64,000 bases of DNA from Liolophura sinensis (GCF_032854445.1 NC_088305.1:19763717-19827716), one strand, 5' to 3'. Shown: positions 46,529 through 60,750, counted from the stretch's first letter. A program made the numbers and translations. The notes: generated by a model from the sequence alone, not told the origin.

Positions 46529-46875
46529 CTGTATTCTCACAGTACTCACCAACAGTTCGAAACAAAAGTGAAAGTAAACAATAGTCCATAGCCCCAAGAT
46601 GCTGAGGAAACCGGCTGTATTCTCACAGCACTCACCAACAGTAAGAAACAAAAGTGAAAGTAAACAGTAGTCCATAGCCCCAAGAGACTGAGGAAACCGA
46701 CTGTATTCTCACAGTATTCAGAAAACAGTACGAACCAAAAGTGAAAAGTAAACAATATCCCGCACCCCAAGAGATTGAGGAAACCGACCGTATTCTCACA
46801 GCACTCACCAACAGCATGAAACAAACGTAAAAAGTGAACAATAACCCACAGCCCCAAGAGACTGAGGAAACAGCT
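46529..46875. repeat. 86-bp minisatellite, four copies
   Basis: Units start at 46529, 46615, 46701 and 46788. One unit of the near-identical pair at 5018 and 5104 is absent here. Confidence 0.95.
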
Positions 46876-47680
46876 ATAAATACGGACATTAACTACTGTT
46901 GATCTTAAACATTTAACCACGAAAAAAATGTATCGGTCACACGTGTCAAGTTTAAGACATAAGGCCACACAGGTCCATAACATGTGGTAATTTAACAGGG
47001 TTGTTATTGGTATGACGTCACAGCCTGATCCAGATTCTGACTTCAAAGTATAGGACATAAGTGTTTCCTGACTCAGAGTTACCCAATTGACATGTTGAAG
47101 GAGTTTTTCTCCAAGCTTGGTGATCAGATATTGTTTGGCTAGGTTGCAAACAACATTTTTCTAGCGACCTTAAGTTTGGCGAAACATCCGTCATTGTTAA
47201 TATTTTGAAGTGACGAATTCGAGTAGAGAACCCATTACTTTTGGACATATTCTTGTTGTAACAAATTATGTACAGCATCTTTCCAGCTAAAACAACATTA
47301 GTACTCACTGACTGTAGCATGATTTTGGCATAAAACGTCCTTTGTACCAAGTTTAAGACACTAAATCATTTTGTTGTTGTTGTTGTTGTTGTTTCCCCGC
47401 GCACGATCGTCGTTCACGGTGAACTGTTGCTGGACGAGGTTGCCTACTTTACGACGTCCTTTAGTGTTAAACTCATATTGAAGAGTTTCAAAAGGGGCAT
47501 TAACTTGTATTTGCGAAAGTAAATAGTTTCACTCTACAGGCTCATCTCCCTTCTACCTACGAGTTATTGTTCATCTTTCCATTATTTAAAAAAATCTATT
47601 TACAGTTAGATTGTTGCGCCATGATATTAGATACGCATGTACATGAATAGTATTTCTATACACAGGTGTTGTGTTATTAG
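46876..47680. other. Spacer with invariant segment and TTG run
   Basis: Counterpart of 5458-6240. It holds the segment at about 46962-47357 that matches X without a difference, then (TTG)n at 47369-47393. Confidence 0.5.
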
Positions 47681-47744
47681 CCAATCAGTGCCCTGAGTAC
47701 CAGCCTTGGTACTCATGAATATTTATGAGCGTAGACTATAAATA
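47681..47744 (+). promoter_or_regulatory. Possible promoter: CCAAT box, palindromes, TATA box
   Basis: Counterpart of 6250-6313, with CCAAT at 47681 and TATAAATA at 47737-47744. Every motif is unchanged. Confidence 0.35.
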
Positions 47745-47929
47745 CTGGGCAAATTCCCACTTTTAGCCTCAAATGATCTCGGACCACCGTCGTGTTAACA
47801 TCTAAATTTCCATCTAGATAGCTTTCTAAGGCAGGTATTTTACATGTACATAAGCAGTGTAAAGTGGTAGGTAGAAAATTTGTCAGCACTGAAGTGGGAT
47901 TTCAGCTTTAGAGCATACCAATAGACAGT

Positions 47930-48250
47930 GGGACTGCTAGTTCCAAATTGTGACACAAGTGTTCCCAGGCTGTGGGACTGACTTTCCCAGGCTGTGAGAC
48001 TGATATTCCCAACCATGATTGAGACAGCATGTCTCGGCAGTTTGTTACTGGGATTTTCTGGACCAAAATTTTATAATTCCCAAGTATGTGCTGAAACATT
48101 TATAATGGGAGAAGTTGTCTATAAGTGTCCCCGAGCAATAGTGGGACTGGGATTCCCAATTTCGGCACAGTGAGACGCCGAGTCCCAGAATTTGGAACTC
48201 GTTTTCCCAAGTTATTACCGGATCATTTCTGGAACTGTTACTCCCAGAAA
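47930..48250. repeat. Degenerate GTGGGACTG / TTCCCAG array
   Basis: Counterpart of 6497-6830. Confidence 0.5.
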
Positions 48251-48540
48251 AGACCTGAAAGTATTATTTGCTGATAATGTCTCCACACATGACTGACATA
48301 TTGTCTATATAACACCAGTAGGACATACCGCTATCACAGCAGCACTAGGTTTAATACCTCCCTGAGATATCCCTAACACAGTTATCCGAACCATCTGAAG
48401 TACAGATGTCGTACTTGTACACAGTACCGGCACTTTTACATATATATATATTAACATACTCCTGTCACTCTATTTTAAAAAAACTGTTGATGCTGTTTGT
48501 TGAACCTTGAAATTGGACTTTTCTTAGTTATTCGAAGTTC

Positions 48541-48598
48541 AGCGGCTCTTGGGTCATTGTGCCGCGCTGGCGTGCTAATACCGTCGGCCACGGAGGCC
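48541..48598 (-). mobile_element. SINE head fragment
   Basis: Only the tRNA-like head remains of the SINE that is longer at 7085-7269. Unrelated sequence (48410-48540) replaces the rest. Confidence 0.75.
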
Positions 48599-49337
48599 CT
48601 GAAACTTATATGCACATCGAGTACAAAATCGCCATAAATCATACAATCAGAGAAATATCTACATACGTGTTTAGCCTAATTTTATATTCCATCAATGTAT
48701 TTTGTCCATTTTCTATCTTGAATGTCGGCTGACTAGCATTTTGACTGGACAAGTCGTTTTAAAGGAAAAAAGATAGTATGCTTATTAAGTGAGCCTCTAG
48801 GAGAAAGGCCTTTTAAAACTGTTTGTAAAAGTCTATTTACTTTTTTGTAGATTTTTTGAGCATGTTCCAATTTTAAGGTGCCATATTGCAATTGACAAAG
48901 TATACTCTCACCTCAAACAGGCCCAAGATTTTTAGTTTTTTGAAGAATGCTACCTTTTACTCGTCTGTGAAAAGAGACATTTCAATATTAAAACGTGTGT
49001 TTAGAGTGAACTGTTATATACACCAGCTATATGTAACATAGAAATCAAACATTTAAAAACTCTCTAAAAAATTCAAAAAAACAATAAATGACGGTATTTT
49101 TATGTACAGTTTTCAGTGGTCCGTCTCATTAACCATATTTCATTTCTTTTAAGCTTTCCTTCATTTTAATTATATTAGCTAAATACAACAATGAAATTTA
49201 TTTACCTCCGCTCAAGGTAAATAAATTATCGAAATACAATACACATACATAGCTCTATGAAAAATTCGATAAAAAGTTTGCTAAGTGTTGCTAACACCAT
49301 ACGATACGGTAAAAAGTTTTTGTATGCATCGTTATTT
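48599..49337. other. AT-rich spacer of Y4
   Basis: Counterpart of 7270-8025. No gene seen. Confidence 0.5.
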
Positions 49338-49495
49338 ACAAACCATTATAGACCCAAAGCACACAAACGCATACACACCATTATAACCCAAAGCATGCAT
49401 AAGCATACAAACCATTACCAACCCAAAGTATACAAACCATTACCAACCCAAAGCATTCAAACCATTATCAACCCAAACATGCATAAGCATACAAA
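49338..49495. repeat. About 36-bp minisatellite
   Basis: Five or so degenerate units; about half the length of the Y1 array. Confidence 0.8.
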
Positions 49496-49734
49496 CTTAC
49501 AAGGTCAAGGTAAGTCAGGCTTGATAACAATGTAAACGGCTAGTGAAGGTCCATTCTCAGCACAAATCTGCGGCTAATCGGGACAACTATTTATAAAACG
49601 TCGTTAATCCTTAACATCGTCAGGGAAATCAACATTTTCTCAATAATTATTAAACATGAACGCCGTTTGCCTACGTTTATCGGCGAGAAAATGTACGAAA
49701 AATGTATTTACAATGTGTTCGCCTAAAATAGGTA

Positions 49735-50095
49735 AAATGTCGGATGGTCACAACTAACACTAGGTCCCTGTTGGAAGAAACCATGGTCTACTATCTTGTG
49801 AGCTTCATGAGGTGCCGTGGTCGTTGCAGTCGGCACATAGTTTTGTGAAACAGGAAGAATACACTTCGTTTTTACGGCTTCGGTAACCTAATAGTGGAGA
49901 GACCAAAGATGAAACCCGGGTCGGTTCATATCAGAGACTTTGAACACTACTTTGTTGCGGCGGCGCTTGGCGCTCAGCACTAAGAGGTTTGGGGTAGGAA
50001 GCAGGACTGGTTGGTGTGGTGTCGGTATATTGTGAATCGGTGGGGTGTTCTGTTGACGGCATGGAGACGCCCTGTGACAAGAAGACATAGTATAT
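49735..50095. repeat. Uncharacterised interspersed repeat
   Basis: Counterpart of 8555-8930. Confidence 0.45.
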
Positions 50096-50104
50096 GTACA
50101 CACT

Positions 50105-50870
50105 CACCTAGTGACCCAACATCGTAAACTTTTGATAGCCACATACGAAAAACACTGAAAGCCCCTGGCTATCAAAACTGGGTCATTCACAATGCCCTGA
50201 AAACTAATCTCCCCAAGACGCCCACTAACATAGCAACAACAGGTACTACTAGTGCTATAACTCTACATATGTACAAGGTTTACCGGAAAATATCAGAAGA
50301 ATTTTCGGGCAACATTCTATAAAAACAGCCTTAAAACCATATCAGAAACTGAGAACATCTCGACATAAGGACAAGGGTCTCAAAGACAAGACAAGTGGTG
50401 TGGTGTATGAAATAAAATGTGGTGTAAACACGTGCAGGGGTTCATATATTGGTGAAACACAGCAGCCATTAAGTAACCGTGTTAAACAACACCAAAAACA
50501 GCATTCTGCTGTATTCCGACATACATGTAATGATACAGGTGTAACTTCTCACATACCTGGGAGTCAGCGTTGAAAAAATGTTTAACTTGTGTAAATATAC
50601 CTCTACATGGTAAAATTTGTTCACTCGTGTAAAACTGTATTATACTTAAATTCTGTCACAATATACCAGCTCCACTTGTCTCATGGTTTAAAATTGTATA
50701 GACCCATTGTATACTTCAACCGTGAACGTGAACTGTGTTCATCATGAAACTTGTACATACTGGTTTGTTCACTTCGTTTTTGTCTGTAACTTCAATATAA
50801 ATAGGAATTCCTTTTGTTTAACACCTTACTCTGTTGAAGGCCATATGTTGTCGCCGCAAAGTCAGTAAAT
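50105..50870 (+). mobile_element. Penelope-like retroelement remnant
   Basis: Fossil copy equivalent to 8940-9731, 5' truncated and broken, with a slightly shorter GIY-YIG region. Confidence 0.75.
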
Positions 50871-51504
50871 AATATACATTGTCCAGAAGAACAGTTTTAT
50901 AGTGCTATCTTTTATAGTATACCAACCTGGATGTCTGAAAATCTACATTCCTATATGACAGTATTATGTTATACACACTTAGACAACCGTTTTCCTGTTA
51001 AAAGTAATATATTAATTTGTTGAGTGTTTATACCCTGACATCCTGTTCAATGCACTGGAGATATCTTGTCCATATATACCATTAGGTAAATAACGGGATA
51101 ACATACTCAAACTAAGCAAACAACTTTATATACCGGTACTGACTTGAATTGCTTCGTCAGGGGCTCCACTTCACAAAGCGTGTATATGTGCCTCTATGTG
51201 CTCTGATAGCTATGCCGTAGAGGCCAGTCCTCTTGTTACCATGACAGTCACGTGTGGTTAACGGTGCCAGGAGTTTTTGTGGAACGGGTCTTTTGATAGA
51301 CCTTGATGAGTGGTTTATCAATTTTACGCGATTAGTGCTTGAATAACGTGAATGAGGATAAGTGTATCAAATTAAAGGCAGCTAAAATGTATTTAAAGAC
51401 AAGACAAAAAATGAAAAAAACTTAGTTATTTCCAAAGCAGGATGGAAACACAATAATCAGCTTTTATTCTGGGATTCTTACGAGGCAATGGGATTCGCCA
51501 TGTT
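50871..51504. other. Spacer of Y4 with empty insertion site
   Basis: Uninterrupted TGTATATGTGCCTCTATGTG at about 51180-51200, the empty target of the Y1 454-bp element. Confidence 0.6.
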
Positions 51505-51651
51505 ATTATTTATTTGTTTGACTGGTGTTTTACGTTGTGGTCAAGAATATTTCACTTATACAACGGCGGCCAGCAGTATGGTCGGAGGAAACCGGGCGCA
51601 GCCCGAGGAAAACCCACAACCATCACAGACTGCAGGCAGACCTTCCCAGGG
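51505..51651 (-). mobile_element. tRNA-derived SINE, 3' fragment
   Basis: Counterpart of 10822-10966. Confidence 0.8.
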
Positions 51652-52370
51652 AGGCGCCAAGTTAGAGAAACCGGAAAAAACATGTCACCTCATTTGCACC
51701 CTAGGTAAATAAGACATCTACGGAAACAGCTGCCGTCTCAGGTTATGGAAAAAACTCACGCCTGAATGGTTAAAATTTGTAACTATGACAGCACTGTCTC
51801 TGTGTATGTTTCCCTTCTATGTGTTCAAACGCACACTGGTTGGTGCATCTAATCACGGAAACAGCCGGTCTCATGTTTCTAGCTATAGACGATTCCATGG
51901 CGATGTACCGGTGGAATGAGGAAACAATTTTTTTTTCAGTGAAATGCATGACTATTTTTCCAAAATTAATCCTTTATTTTATGAAAATAAAAATATTCGT
52001 GAGATTAATTTATACCTAAACGGAAAGAAAGTTTAAAAATGAAGTCAGTATCAGCAAACATATAATCTAAAATAAAAAAAACATGGACAGTAAAGCCAGA
52101 ACAGCGACGTGTGTGTTGGTTGGCAAATGGTCTCCAGTATCCGCTGAAATCCGGCTTCATGTTCATGTAAAATGCTTAAACAGTAGCAAGGTAAAAAACC
52201 TCTCGTATACGATATGGCTTAAGCCGAATTTGGCACTATTGAAGAGCTGTAATTAAAATGATTTCACCTTTTTTGTTTTAGGGTTTCTTTTTCTACTAAG
52301 TTAAATGGCCATCAAACGCTTTTATTGTGTGATGGGTTTAATGGACCATACTGATAATGTGCGTTACCAG
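51652..52370. other. Spacer upstream of the Y4 CRE array
   Basis: Counterpart of 10967-11674. No gene seen. Confidence 0.5.
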
Positions 52371-52607
52371 TGACGTCAATAACTTTTCTACATCTGATAA
52401 TGTGCGTCACCACCAATGACGTCATTTTAAAATGTCTATACCTGATAATGCACATTACTACCACTGACGTCATTAACTCTTTCTACACCTGAAAATGTGC
52501 GTCCCCATCACTGACGTCATTTAACTCTTTCCACGCCTGATAATGCGCATCACCACCACTGACGTCACTAACTCTTCCCACACCTTTATGTTCAGTTCTG
52601 TATATAA
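52371..52607 (+). promoter_or_regulatory. Five-fold CRE tandem array and TATA box
   Basis: TGACGTCA at 52371, 52417, 52465, 52512 and 52560, TATATAA at 52601-52607, and a sixth TGACGTCA at 52703-52710. All cores are intact. Confidence 0.55.
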
Positions 52608-52861
52608 CTGTTGTGCACTTTACTTTTGTACTGTGTGCGTGTGCTCCAAAAATCAAACTCCGAGTCAATAAATACGTGTTTTAGGGCCTACAAATCTTGC
52701 TGTGACGTCACTGTGGACATACATTATCAACATGTACCATAAATCCTGTCATTAATCAAAACATTTTCCTGCATTCAAAGAAGAAAAATCTAAAAAAAGT
52801 TCATGCATTCTCAGAAGCACTTTAAATGCCTTCCACTGACTTTATGATAATATATTATGTA

Positions 52862-54017
52862 CTGAATAAAAATATAAACGCACGAAAACAATTTTACATT
52901 GTTTTCTCTCAATATTAAATAACACGTTAACTCAGCAATTATTGATAAGTATTTTACAATTACGGTAAGAATTCATCATCAATTATGTCTTCAATTTCAA
53001 GCTTGGGCAAGAATCCAGGAGCAATGGTACTCGGTATTGAGTGCTGTGAACATTGATTACCGACGACTCTGTTTTCACGCTGCCATAGCTCCTGGATTAT
53101 TGGCATTCTAAGATGCAAATGTACCTACTGACTCCGTTTAGATTACATCTCTAATATATTTGGGCGCCAAGCTTTTTACAATAGCGGTGTCGAAAGCGAG
53201 GCTCGTGCATTGCGTCACCTGATCTGAACTGACTACTTTCGCCCCATGTAAATAACTGCACGTGATGGCGAAAGTACCGAAGTATTGAGTAGTGTGCTGT
53301 TTGCAGGCGTGACTGGGTATTATTATCATCTCCGCCCGTGCTCAAGCTGAACCATAGCAAGTAAAATATATTTCCTCACCTACCACTTGATTGTGCATAG
53401 CAGAATTCCGAGGGGTTACAGCAATAGTTATCGTGGGTTTCTCACTGTGTTATCGACGCTGGATTACCCAAGGCATAAGCTGATATACGAGAGTATTACC
53501 ATACCCAGTCGATTAGAATGCAATGACATCTCTTTTATCATATGCCGCACGAAGAGCAGTATACCTGCTTGCCTTGGCGTATGCGACAACTTATTCCAAC
53601 TCTTTACATGCCGTCTTTCGTGGGCGCCGCCATGTTGAATAACTTAATATTCATTGGCTAATACGTGAGAAAATAGTTATTGATTTTTTTGTGATTTTTA
53701 AACTGTTAAAAGAGATTTAGCGTCAAGGAATCTGAAAATACTTATTAAATATCTGATACTCCTCTATCAACAACTATCCCGAAATTGTGAGGGAAATCAC
53801 TTCACTGATGGCGCCCATCTACACACGAGCCTTGTCTCGTTACCGTGGGATCACGTAGAAAGGCGCGTGATCTCGAATGGGGTTATTGATAGTGAAAATC
53901 TGGTGGAAATTGAAGCCACAATTTATAATACTTTACCCTAATTCTTGAGTTAACACGTTATTTAACACTGAGAGAAAACAGTATAAAATTGCTTGGCGCG
54001 ATTATATTTTTGTTCAG
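52862..54017. mobile_element. Non-autonomous inverted-repeat DNA transposon
   Basis: Counterpart of 12173-13363, with TA at 52860-52861 and 54018-54019. It has a private deletion of about 40 bp near 53680. Confidence 0.8.
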
Positions 54018-54585
54018 TATAAATCAATACATATAATAAAATACATTAAAATATATTATAAAAGTTTCATTCCATTGAAAAGTAAATAAATAAGTCGATA
54101 AAAAATAAACACCCAATTCTTTGTGTGGAGAATGTTACGTTAAAATATTGCAAATCCTTAGTTATGAAATGAATGATTATGCCTACAGTTGCAGATAATT
54201 ACAGCTAAGCGATACGTTTTGTAAAAACAAATAATTCTAAAGCACTGAAGAAAAACGAGTTCAAATCCATTTTTGGTCTAAGATAATTTATTTTTCGTTT
54301 ACTTTTTAAATAACATGCTAAGACAACAAGAATTCTATTAGATGTTTCATTGCCGCTGGTTTGAAAAATATGGCATGTATAAAATATGGAGGCGTAACAG
54401 GAATATGCGCCAAATAATTTGTACCACCCCGATGGAGAAAAAAAAACTCGTGATTTATGTCGAATCCCGACCTAATTTATCCCGAGTTCTTGATTCACCA
54501 GAGAAAATTATGTGGCGGTTCGAGATCAGTGATCAATGGTGTGGCTAGATGCTTTGTGGTGATATTTGAAAACTGATAGTGTTGA
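54018..54585. other. AT-rich spacer
   Basis: Counterpart of 13366-13907. No gene seen. Confidence 0.5.
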
Positions 54586-54645
54586 TCTATTTATTTATAT
54601 ATTTGATTGGTATTTTACGCCGTATTCAAGCATACTGGTAGTGTT
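54586..54645 (-). mobile_element. SINE tail fragment
   Basis: Counterpart of 13908-13975; best-preserved of the three (TTGATTGGTATTTTACGCCG). Confidence 0.65.
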
Positions 54646-55133
54646 TGAAAACTAGGCCTCAATACGCAGTTTTCGAGTTACGTCTTTAGGACTACAGAGT
54701 GACGCCCCTTTACAAAATGTCCTCGCCGTTAAACTTCTTGGTACATGAAACTATTTGAGTTAAATAAATGCTCAAGTCGAATATGGTTATTTTTCCTCCG
54801 TATATACTTGATACCTAAACCCACCCAGAAGCTTAATCTAATGCTGTTTAATTACAGTTTTCTATAATCTATAAGTTTTGAACATCTACTACTACATGTT
54901 TAATTATAGTTTTCTATATAGATACATTGTACCACAATATGATAAATTTTAAACAAAATTAGCAGAATAATCCTACCGTGATCCTCTCCTAATCCTAATC
55001 CTAAAGCGACAACGTCACGTCCTTAAACAACGTCACTCTAGTGTCGTATCTCGAAACTTACTCATTCACTTGTGTTGTCGGTTCCCGACTCATATGATGT
55101 TTTGTTCAGATCACATGGTATTAGAGACAGCTA
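54646..55133. other. Ancestral spacer partly lost in Y1 and Y2
   Basis: About 54680-54925 is missing in Y1 (junction near 14013). The part from about 54857 onward is missing in Y2 (junction near 29983). No gene seen. Confidence 0.7.
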
Positions 55134-55371
55134 GGGGCCTCCGTGGCCAAAGTGGTTAGCGCGCCAGCGCGGCGCAATGGCCCCTGAACCTCTCACCAAT
55201 GCGCTCGGTTTCAGTTCAAGTCGAACTCATGCAGGCTTCCTCTCCGGCCACACGTGAGAAGGCCGGCCAACAACCTGCGCATGGTCGTGGATTTACTCCG
55301 GGCTCTGTCTGGTTTCCGCCCACGATAAAGCCGGACGCCGTCGTATAAGTGAAATGTTCTTCACACTTAGA
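55134..55371 (+). mobile_element. tRNA-derived SINE, near full length, interrupted
   Basis: Counterpart of 14239-14466. The head is GGGGCCTCCGTGGCC. The B box here reads GTTCAAGTCG, weaker than in Y1. Confidence 0.85.
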
Positions 55372-58300
55372 AAACAGGGATCAGTTTGGGTGCTATAATG
55401 AGCCTTAAGGTTCAAGGTTCTTTTCCGAACCCTAGAATGCTATCATTTGTAAAGCCGTTTTCTCATAGGTGCAAAGGTTCAGTAATCAAGTATAGCGTGC
55501 TATATCGAACCTTCATCTTGAAAAAAAAAACTCAAACAAATTTCCGACCTTGCACATAATCAAAGTAGAAAGAAAATTTCCATGTAAAATGTCCAAAAAT
55601 TATGAACAAAGTTTGCATATGTAATCAATATTTAAAAAAGAAAATAACACTATGGCGTGATTCCGTTTGTCTGGTTGCTAATGACGCGGAAAAGGGCACC
55701 GCACGATACGTGATTTCCATTTTTCATCATCTGCTCTCATCGGGTTGTTCAAATGTAAGATATTTTCTTTTCAAGAAATGTTAAAGTTGCTTGAAATGTA
55801 CTGTATTTTGTGTTGAAATTTAAATAAAGTTATGCAAGACTGAATTGCAATGATGTTCTCATCGACAACGACCCCACAACCATTAAGGTCACCTAGCAGA
55901 GTGAATCTATGCGTCGAAACAGACATAGATCTAGTGACGGCACTATCTAGAATTTAGTTGGAAAAACGTCTTTGTTAAAATGATTTTTCCCTTCTTACAT
56001 TTAATTCAGTGTTTAAAAGCAAAATGCATTATATTTTATGGAAACTTTACCGCGTTACATTACTTAGACAAAGTTAACTATTCAATGATCACAGGGGCAC
56101 AAAGTCAAAAAGTCACTTCGCATTTCAGAAAGCCATCATTTTTTTTTTTACAGAAATATCGCGGGTTCTTGCATTACACGGGAGCTGGGTGCTAATTTCC
56201 ACTCAACAGCATATCTTTTAACCTAACGGCAGTTTACATTAAACATGCTTGCTACATTAAATGTCTTTTTCATTGAAATTCTACACTGGAAATCGTGTTC
56301 CCATTCGCAATAACGTATAATAAAAACAATGGAGAATCTGAAAAGGCCAAGAAAAAAGTGTGACTTTAAAAGCTTGTCGTTTTATTGGCGGTGAAAAGCA
56401 GACATTTCAAAGGCCACAGTCCGCGAATGGATGCTAATTTGATCACGGCTGCTCTGTTGTGGCGAATGTAGTGGCGCGTATCCAGAAATGCGACTGTCGC
56501 TTATTACAATGTTCTTCTCATCTCTAAGGTGCAACCGTTCCAATGCAGTCAAGATATTTGTAAAATGACAATTATTAAATTACTGCAATTTTTTGGATCC
56601 AACCAAATTGCACAGTGGAGTTTCAGATTTTCAACAAAATAAAGGTTTGGGTAGCTTCAATGTATTAAACAACAACAAATCGATCTTAATCTCTAAACAG
56701 TGATGGTTTGTATTCACGTCGCTGAAGAAGTGTGTCTTGACTGAAATGAATCCTGTATGGCTTCTTACCGAGTACAAAGGGAATCATACAGGCTAAACAG
56801 CCGAGCTGCTAGTACTTTACCCAGAACCATGATTGGTTAGGCCTTAAAACCATGCATACTGTGGCATTCATGTAATTGGAAAATATTTTTTTTTATTTCC
56901 CAAGTTAACTAGTACCAGTAGATAAGCGGTGTAGAAATGCCGTTGTCTTACAGATGTGCTAATTTGGGTTGCATTTTACCAAAATTTTCCCATTACAAAC
57001 TTTTGAGATGGAACTGTTCTAATGCCTATATAGTTAAAATATATCAAGACATCCCGTTTAAACTCATGCATGCTTAAGTTTAATGACAATCAAGTAAATA
57101 TTTTCATAATTACCCCCAAGTAACTACTTTTCCAGGTATTCAGATTTTGGCCATGTTGCTCCTCATAAAGTAGGCCTACAGCACTGATTTCTATGAAACT
57201 TAGCAACACATTTTCCCTCTCATCTAAACTTGCGCGTGCTTAATTTTAATGACAGTTGGATCACAGTTAGGGATGAAATACAGGGTGTCCGGGGAAGTTA
57301 ACATATCATTTTTTGTGGCACAATACTATATGGCCTCCAAAATGTGCATAAATTAGTAAGTCTATGGATACAGTTAGACCGATATTGGTGACTCCCTGAG
57401 TTCCGGTTAAAGATATAAAATCTGCACTGCATCAGTGTCATAAAATTTGCACCCGACATTACATAAGAGTCAGTGACAATTAAAGTTCTGCCTCTTGAAT
57501 GTTGACCATCTCTGTATTACCAACATTTTCAAAAATGTCCGGCCCATTCTAGCGTGAACGATAAATATCATACATGTCATAAACGTGAACCACTAATACA
57601 TGTGCATGACTTCATAACTATTGTGTGACTTCATAATTACTGTATGTGACTTCATAACTACTGTATGTGACTTCATAACAAAAAATATTCATAATAATTT
57701 ATAATTACTTCATAATAAAAATGATTGATATCTTATCAGGAAACTTTCAGTTCCAGGATAACAGCACTCAAATTAATGATATGTATAATGATATTCTGAC
57801 CTGCCTCAATATGTCAAAACATGTCAGTGACTGAAGATTTTGAAGGACTTACTGTAGTTAAATGTGAATTAACAAATTTTGGCACTGACACTTTTTATCT
57901 TCTATTTAATCAAGTTTATCATTCACTTCATGTTTTTATGTTTGTAAAGAACCCAGTCTCAGTTTAATCTAATCTGATTTCTTGTTTCCTTGTTCGGTAT
58001 TTCATATTTTGTTGAGAAATATTACCTCATGTATATTGCGGTGTATACATATTTGTGGAATTCCTAGACTAAAATCCAGGCATGAAAGTGCCAAAATATC
58101 CTTAAAATATTCCCTGAAAACACTTTAAAATTGTGGATTTGGAATGTGTCAAGAGTTTAAACTCAGAAGTGGCCATGGTGTGAATTTGGAGGGCTCTAAA
58201 CATTTCTAGAGATTTAAGTATTTGTTCCAGCTGGCCGTTTGAGTGCTGCTGCATTTATCTTTTGTAAATCTTTTGTACGTGTAGCTTTAAATCATATATA

Positions 58301-60136
58301 TTTTGGTATTTATATCACTCCCTTAATAAGGGGGCATATGCATGTATCTGCATTTATCATAAATATGACACTCAAATTCATACAAAGTGTGCAAAATGCC
58401 CAGAAGTAGTTCACCGTCAGGTTATTTTTTCACATTTTGATCTGCTTTAGGAGTTGTCTGCCCTTGTGCATATTTTCCGGGCCATTGATATTTCAGACTA
58501 AGTTTGTGCAAAGCTATTTCAGCTATTATTTGGCATAGGATTCTCAAAATCCATAGATTAGCAGGTTTGTGCTGGACACATTTTGACTTATATGGGATGA
58601 CATAACTCTGGTATCATTTGGCATATGTTGTTCGCACTTGCCCGTACGACAGTATAAATGTACATCTCGTTTATGATATAGCATACGCAGTATTTTCAAA
58701 CTTACACAACTCCCTGTGGCCGAGTGGTTTAATTTAAGGTACTCGACTGCCAATTGCCGTAGCCTCCCATCAATCAGGTCCAGGCTATTTGCACACAATT
58801 ACTCTCAATCTCTTAAAAATATGTTCTTAATGTGTTATACAGTGTGTGCTACTAAAGCCTCCATTTTTAGGTCAAATCTTTAGGTGAAATACCATATGTT
58901 GGGAAACTTAATTGATATATACTGTTGTCTATGTATACCAATCTTATGATTGAATCTGACCTAGTTAAAACGTTGACAACTTGCCCTGACCTGACTAATT
59001 TACTATAAGACTGTCAGTTACAACTATACATCAATCATTTTCACCACAGATATTAACTACAAGTTGACTTCACTGTTTATTACAATTATGCCTTAGACAA
59101 AGTTACTACGGCTGTAACAGAATAAGTACTAGTTTACTTTCAAAGTTACAATGGTATTAAATTTTAATTTTATTTAACGGAGTTAAAGGCATTTAACTTA
59201 TGTACAAGTGTAATTATGTGCATGGCAGATGTTCCTTGTCAGACTATTTGAATTAAGCTCAAATATGTCTTGTGATTATGTTACAGAAATTATCAGTGGC
59301 TTCTATGTTTTCAGTCAAGACGTGTTTGTGTTGAATATAAATTAGTTGTGTTAAATATACATTCTTCTCAGCAACAACAAAAAAGAGACAAAAAAGAGAG
59401 GCTTGTTTAGTATAGTATCATGTACATGTATTTTCTGATTGAATATAAAAAGCTGTTCTGTGCAGTACGTGTGATTAAGGCTGGTTTATTGCAGGCCATG
59501 GAATTTAAATTATTGATCATGGACCCCAAGTCAGCGCGATAATACAGCGATATATAAATGTATTCATGTTAGCATCCGTGAAAAATATAATATGTGTACC
59601 ATTTCACTTTTTGAAATCATACAAAGTAAAATGTTATTAGTAGTACTTATTTTCGCAAAGAAATTACGTTGAGTAAAGATCATTGAATTCTTACAGTGTG
59701 AATTCCAGAGGTGGCCCATTTAAAGTAACCCTTTGGTTGCATTATTGAACGTCACATTGAATCTTACAGAGACTACACAAAACAATTTTTGGTGCTACAA
59801 TCTATCTGGAAGCTTTGAAGGGTACCAATATTGAACCTGGAGGTACAGAACGTAACTTTTTCCATTGGTGCTATATTGAACCCTAGCAAGTAGGACCTAT
59901 ACTGACCTAGTGGGTTCCACTGTACATTTAAAGTCTTTTAACCCTCAAGGTTGCACAATTGCACCATTAAAGGTGCTTGTATCGAACCTTTGCGGCGCAA
60001 CTTGGAACCTTCTATATGTGGTGCAAAATGGAACCATACAAATAAGGTCCTATATGGAACATTAAAGGCTGCCACCTCAAAGGCAAGCCATGGAACCCCT
60101 AAAGGCTCTATGGCGGCACCTTCTTTTCTGAGTGTG
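55372..60136. mobile_element. CACTA-like DNA transposon inserted in a SINE, 4.77 kb
   Basis: Counterpart of 14467-19220. The left terminus CACACTTAGAAAA is intact; the right reads TTTTCTGAGTGTG. Subterminal GGTTC/GAACC modules sit at both ends. The 46-residue frame is at 56937-57077. Confidence 0.65.
58712..58793 (+). repeat. tRNA-like remnant
   Basis: Counterpart of 17803-17880. Confidence 0.3.
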
Positions 60137-60179
60137 AATGAGTAAGGTGTAAAACATCAATCAAATTAATAAATAAATG
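60137..60179 (+). mobile_element. SINE tail, continuation of 55134-55371
   Basis: GGTGTAAAACATCAATCAAA and AATAAATAAATG, the displaced tail of the interrupted SINE. Confidence 0.75.
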
Positions 60180-60750
60180 CATTATCCCTCATACACAACT
60201 GCTGATCGGCTGTGATCGTGATGGGATTGTCTGTGTCCACACGCCATCAGGCTACAAGAGTTATGGGAAATAAATTCAGGAAGTTTTGTGTAAGCCTATG
60301 AGTTAAAGCATTATCCATATATTAAGTCACAAGATTAGTTTACCCCATCAATATATCTGCTTTTCATACACCATAAGTAGCAGTACCCGTGGGATTTTTT
60401 AACAATCTTCTACAAATAACGAAGTAAATGTCTGGTATAAGCCACTATCACTTTTTACCACACATTAATAAAAAGTTAACTGAATTCAGTGTAAGAGGTT
60501 AACATATGGTTGTAAATTTACAAAATCTTACCATCCATGATTTCATTCCACGCCTGTACAATACGACATACGAGCTATTCTGTCTTCTATTTCTGGTTCC
60601 CAAGCCATTTTGTAGGAAATCTTATTAAAATTATTTTATGTCGGCAAACCATTTTTCTTCAAAACATTCGAACTATATAAACATAGTCTTGGTCACCAGT
60701 TCTGGCAATTTTTGCATTACACAAAACAAGAAATAGAGCACAAAGACACT
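60180..60750. other. 3' flank of TLR copy 4
   Basis: Counterpart of 19263-19827. No gene seen. Confidence 0.5.

Larger units (their letters stand above)
44293..48540. repeat. Segmental duplication block X'
   Basis: Second copy of block X (2883-7084), about 41.5 kb away. Differences include four instead of five 86-bp minisatellite units, a shorter TTG run, and unrelated sequence at 48410-48540, where X has its own. Confidence 0.85.
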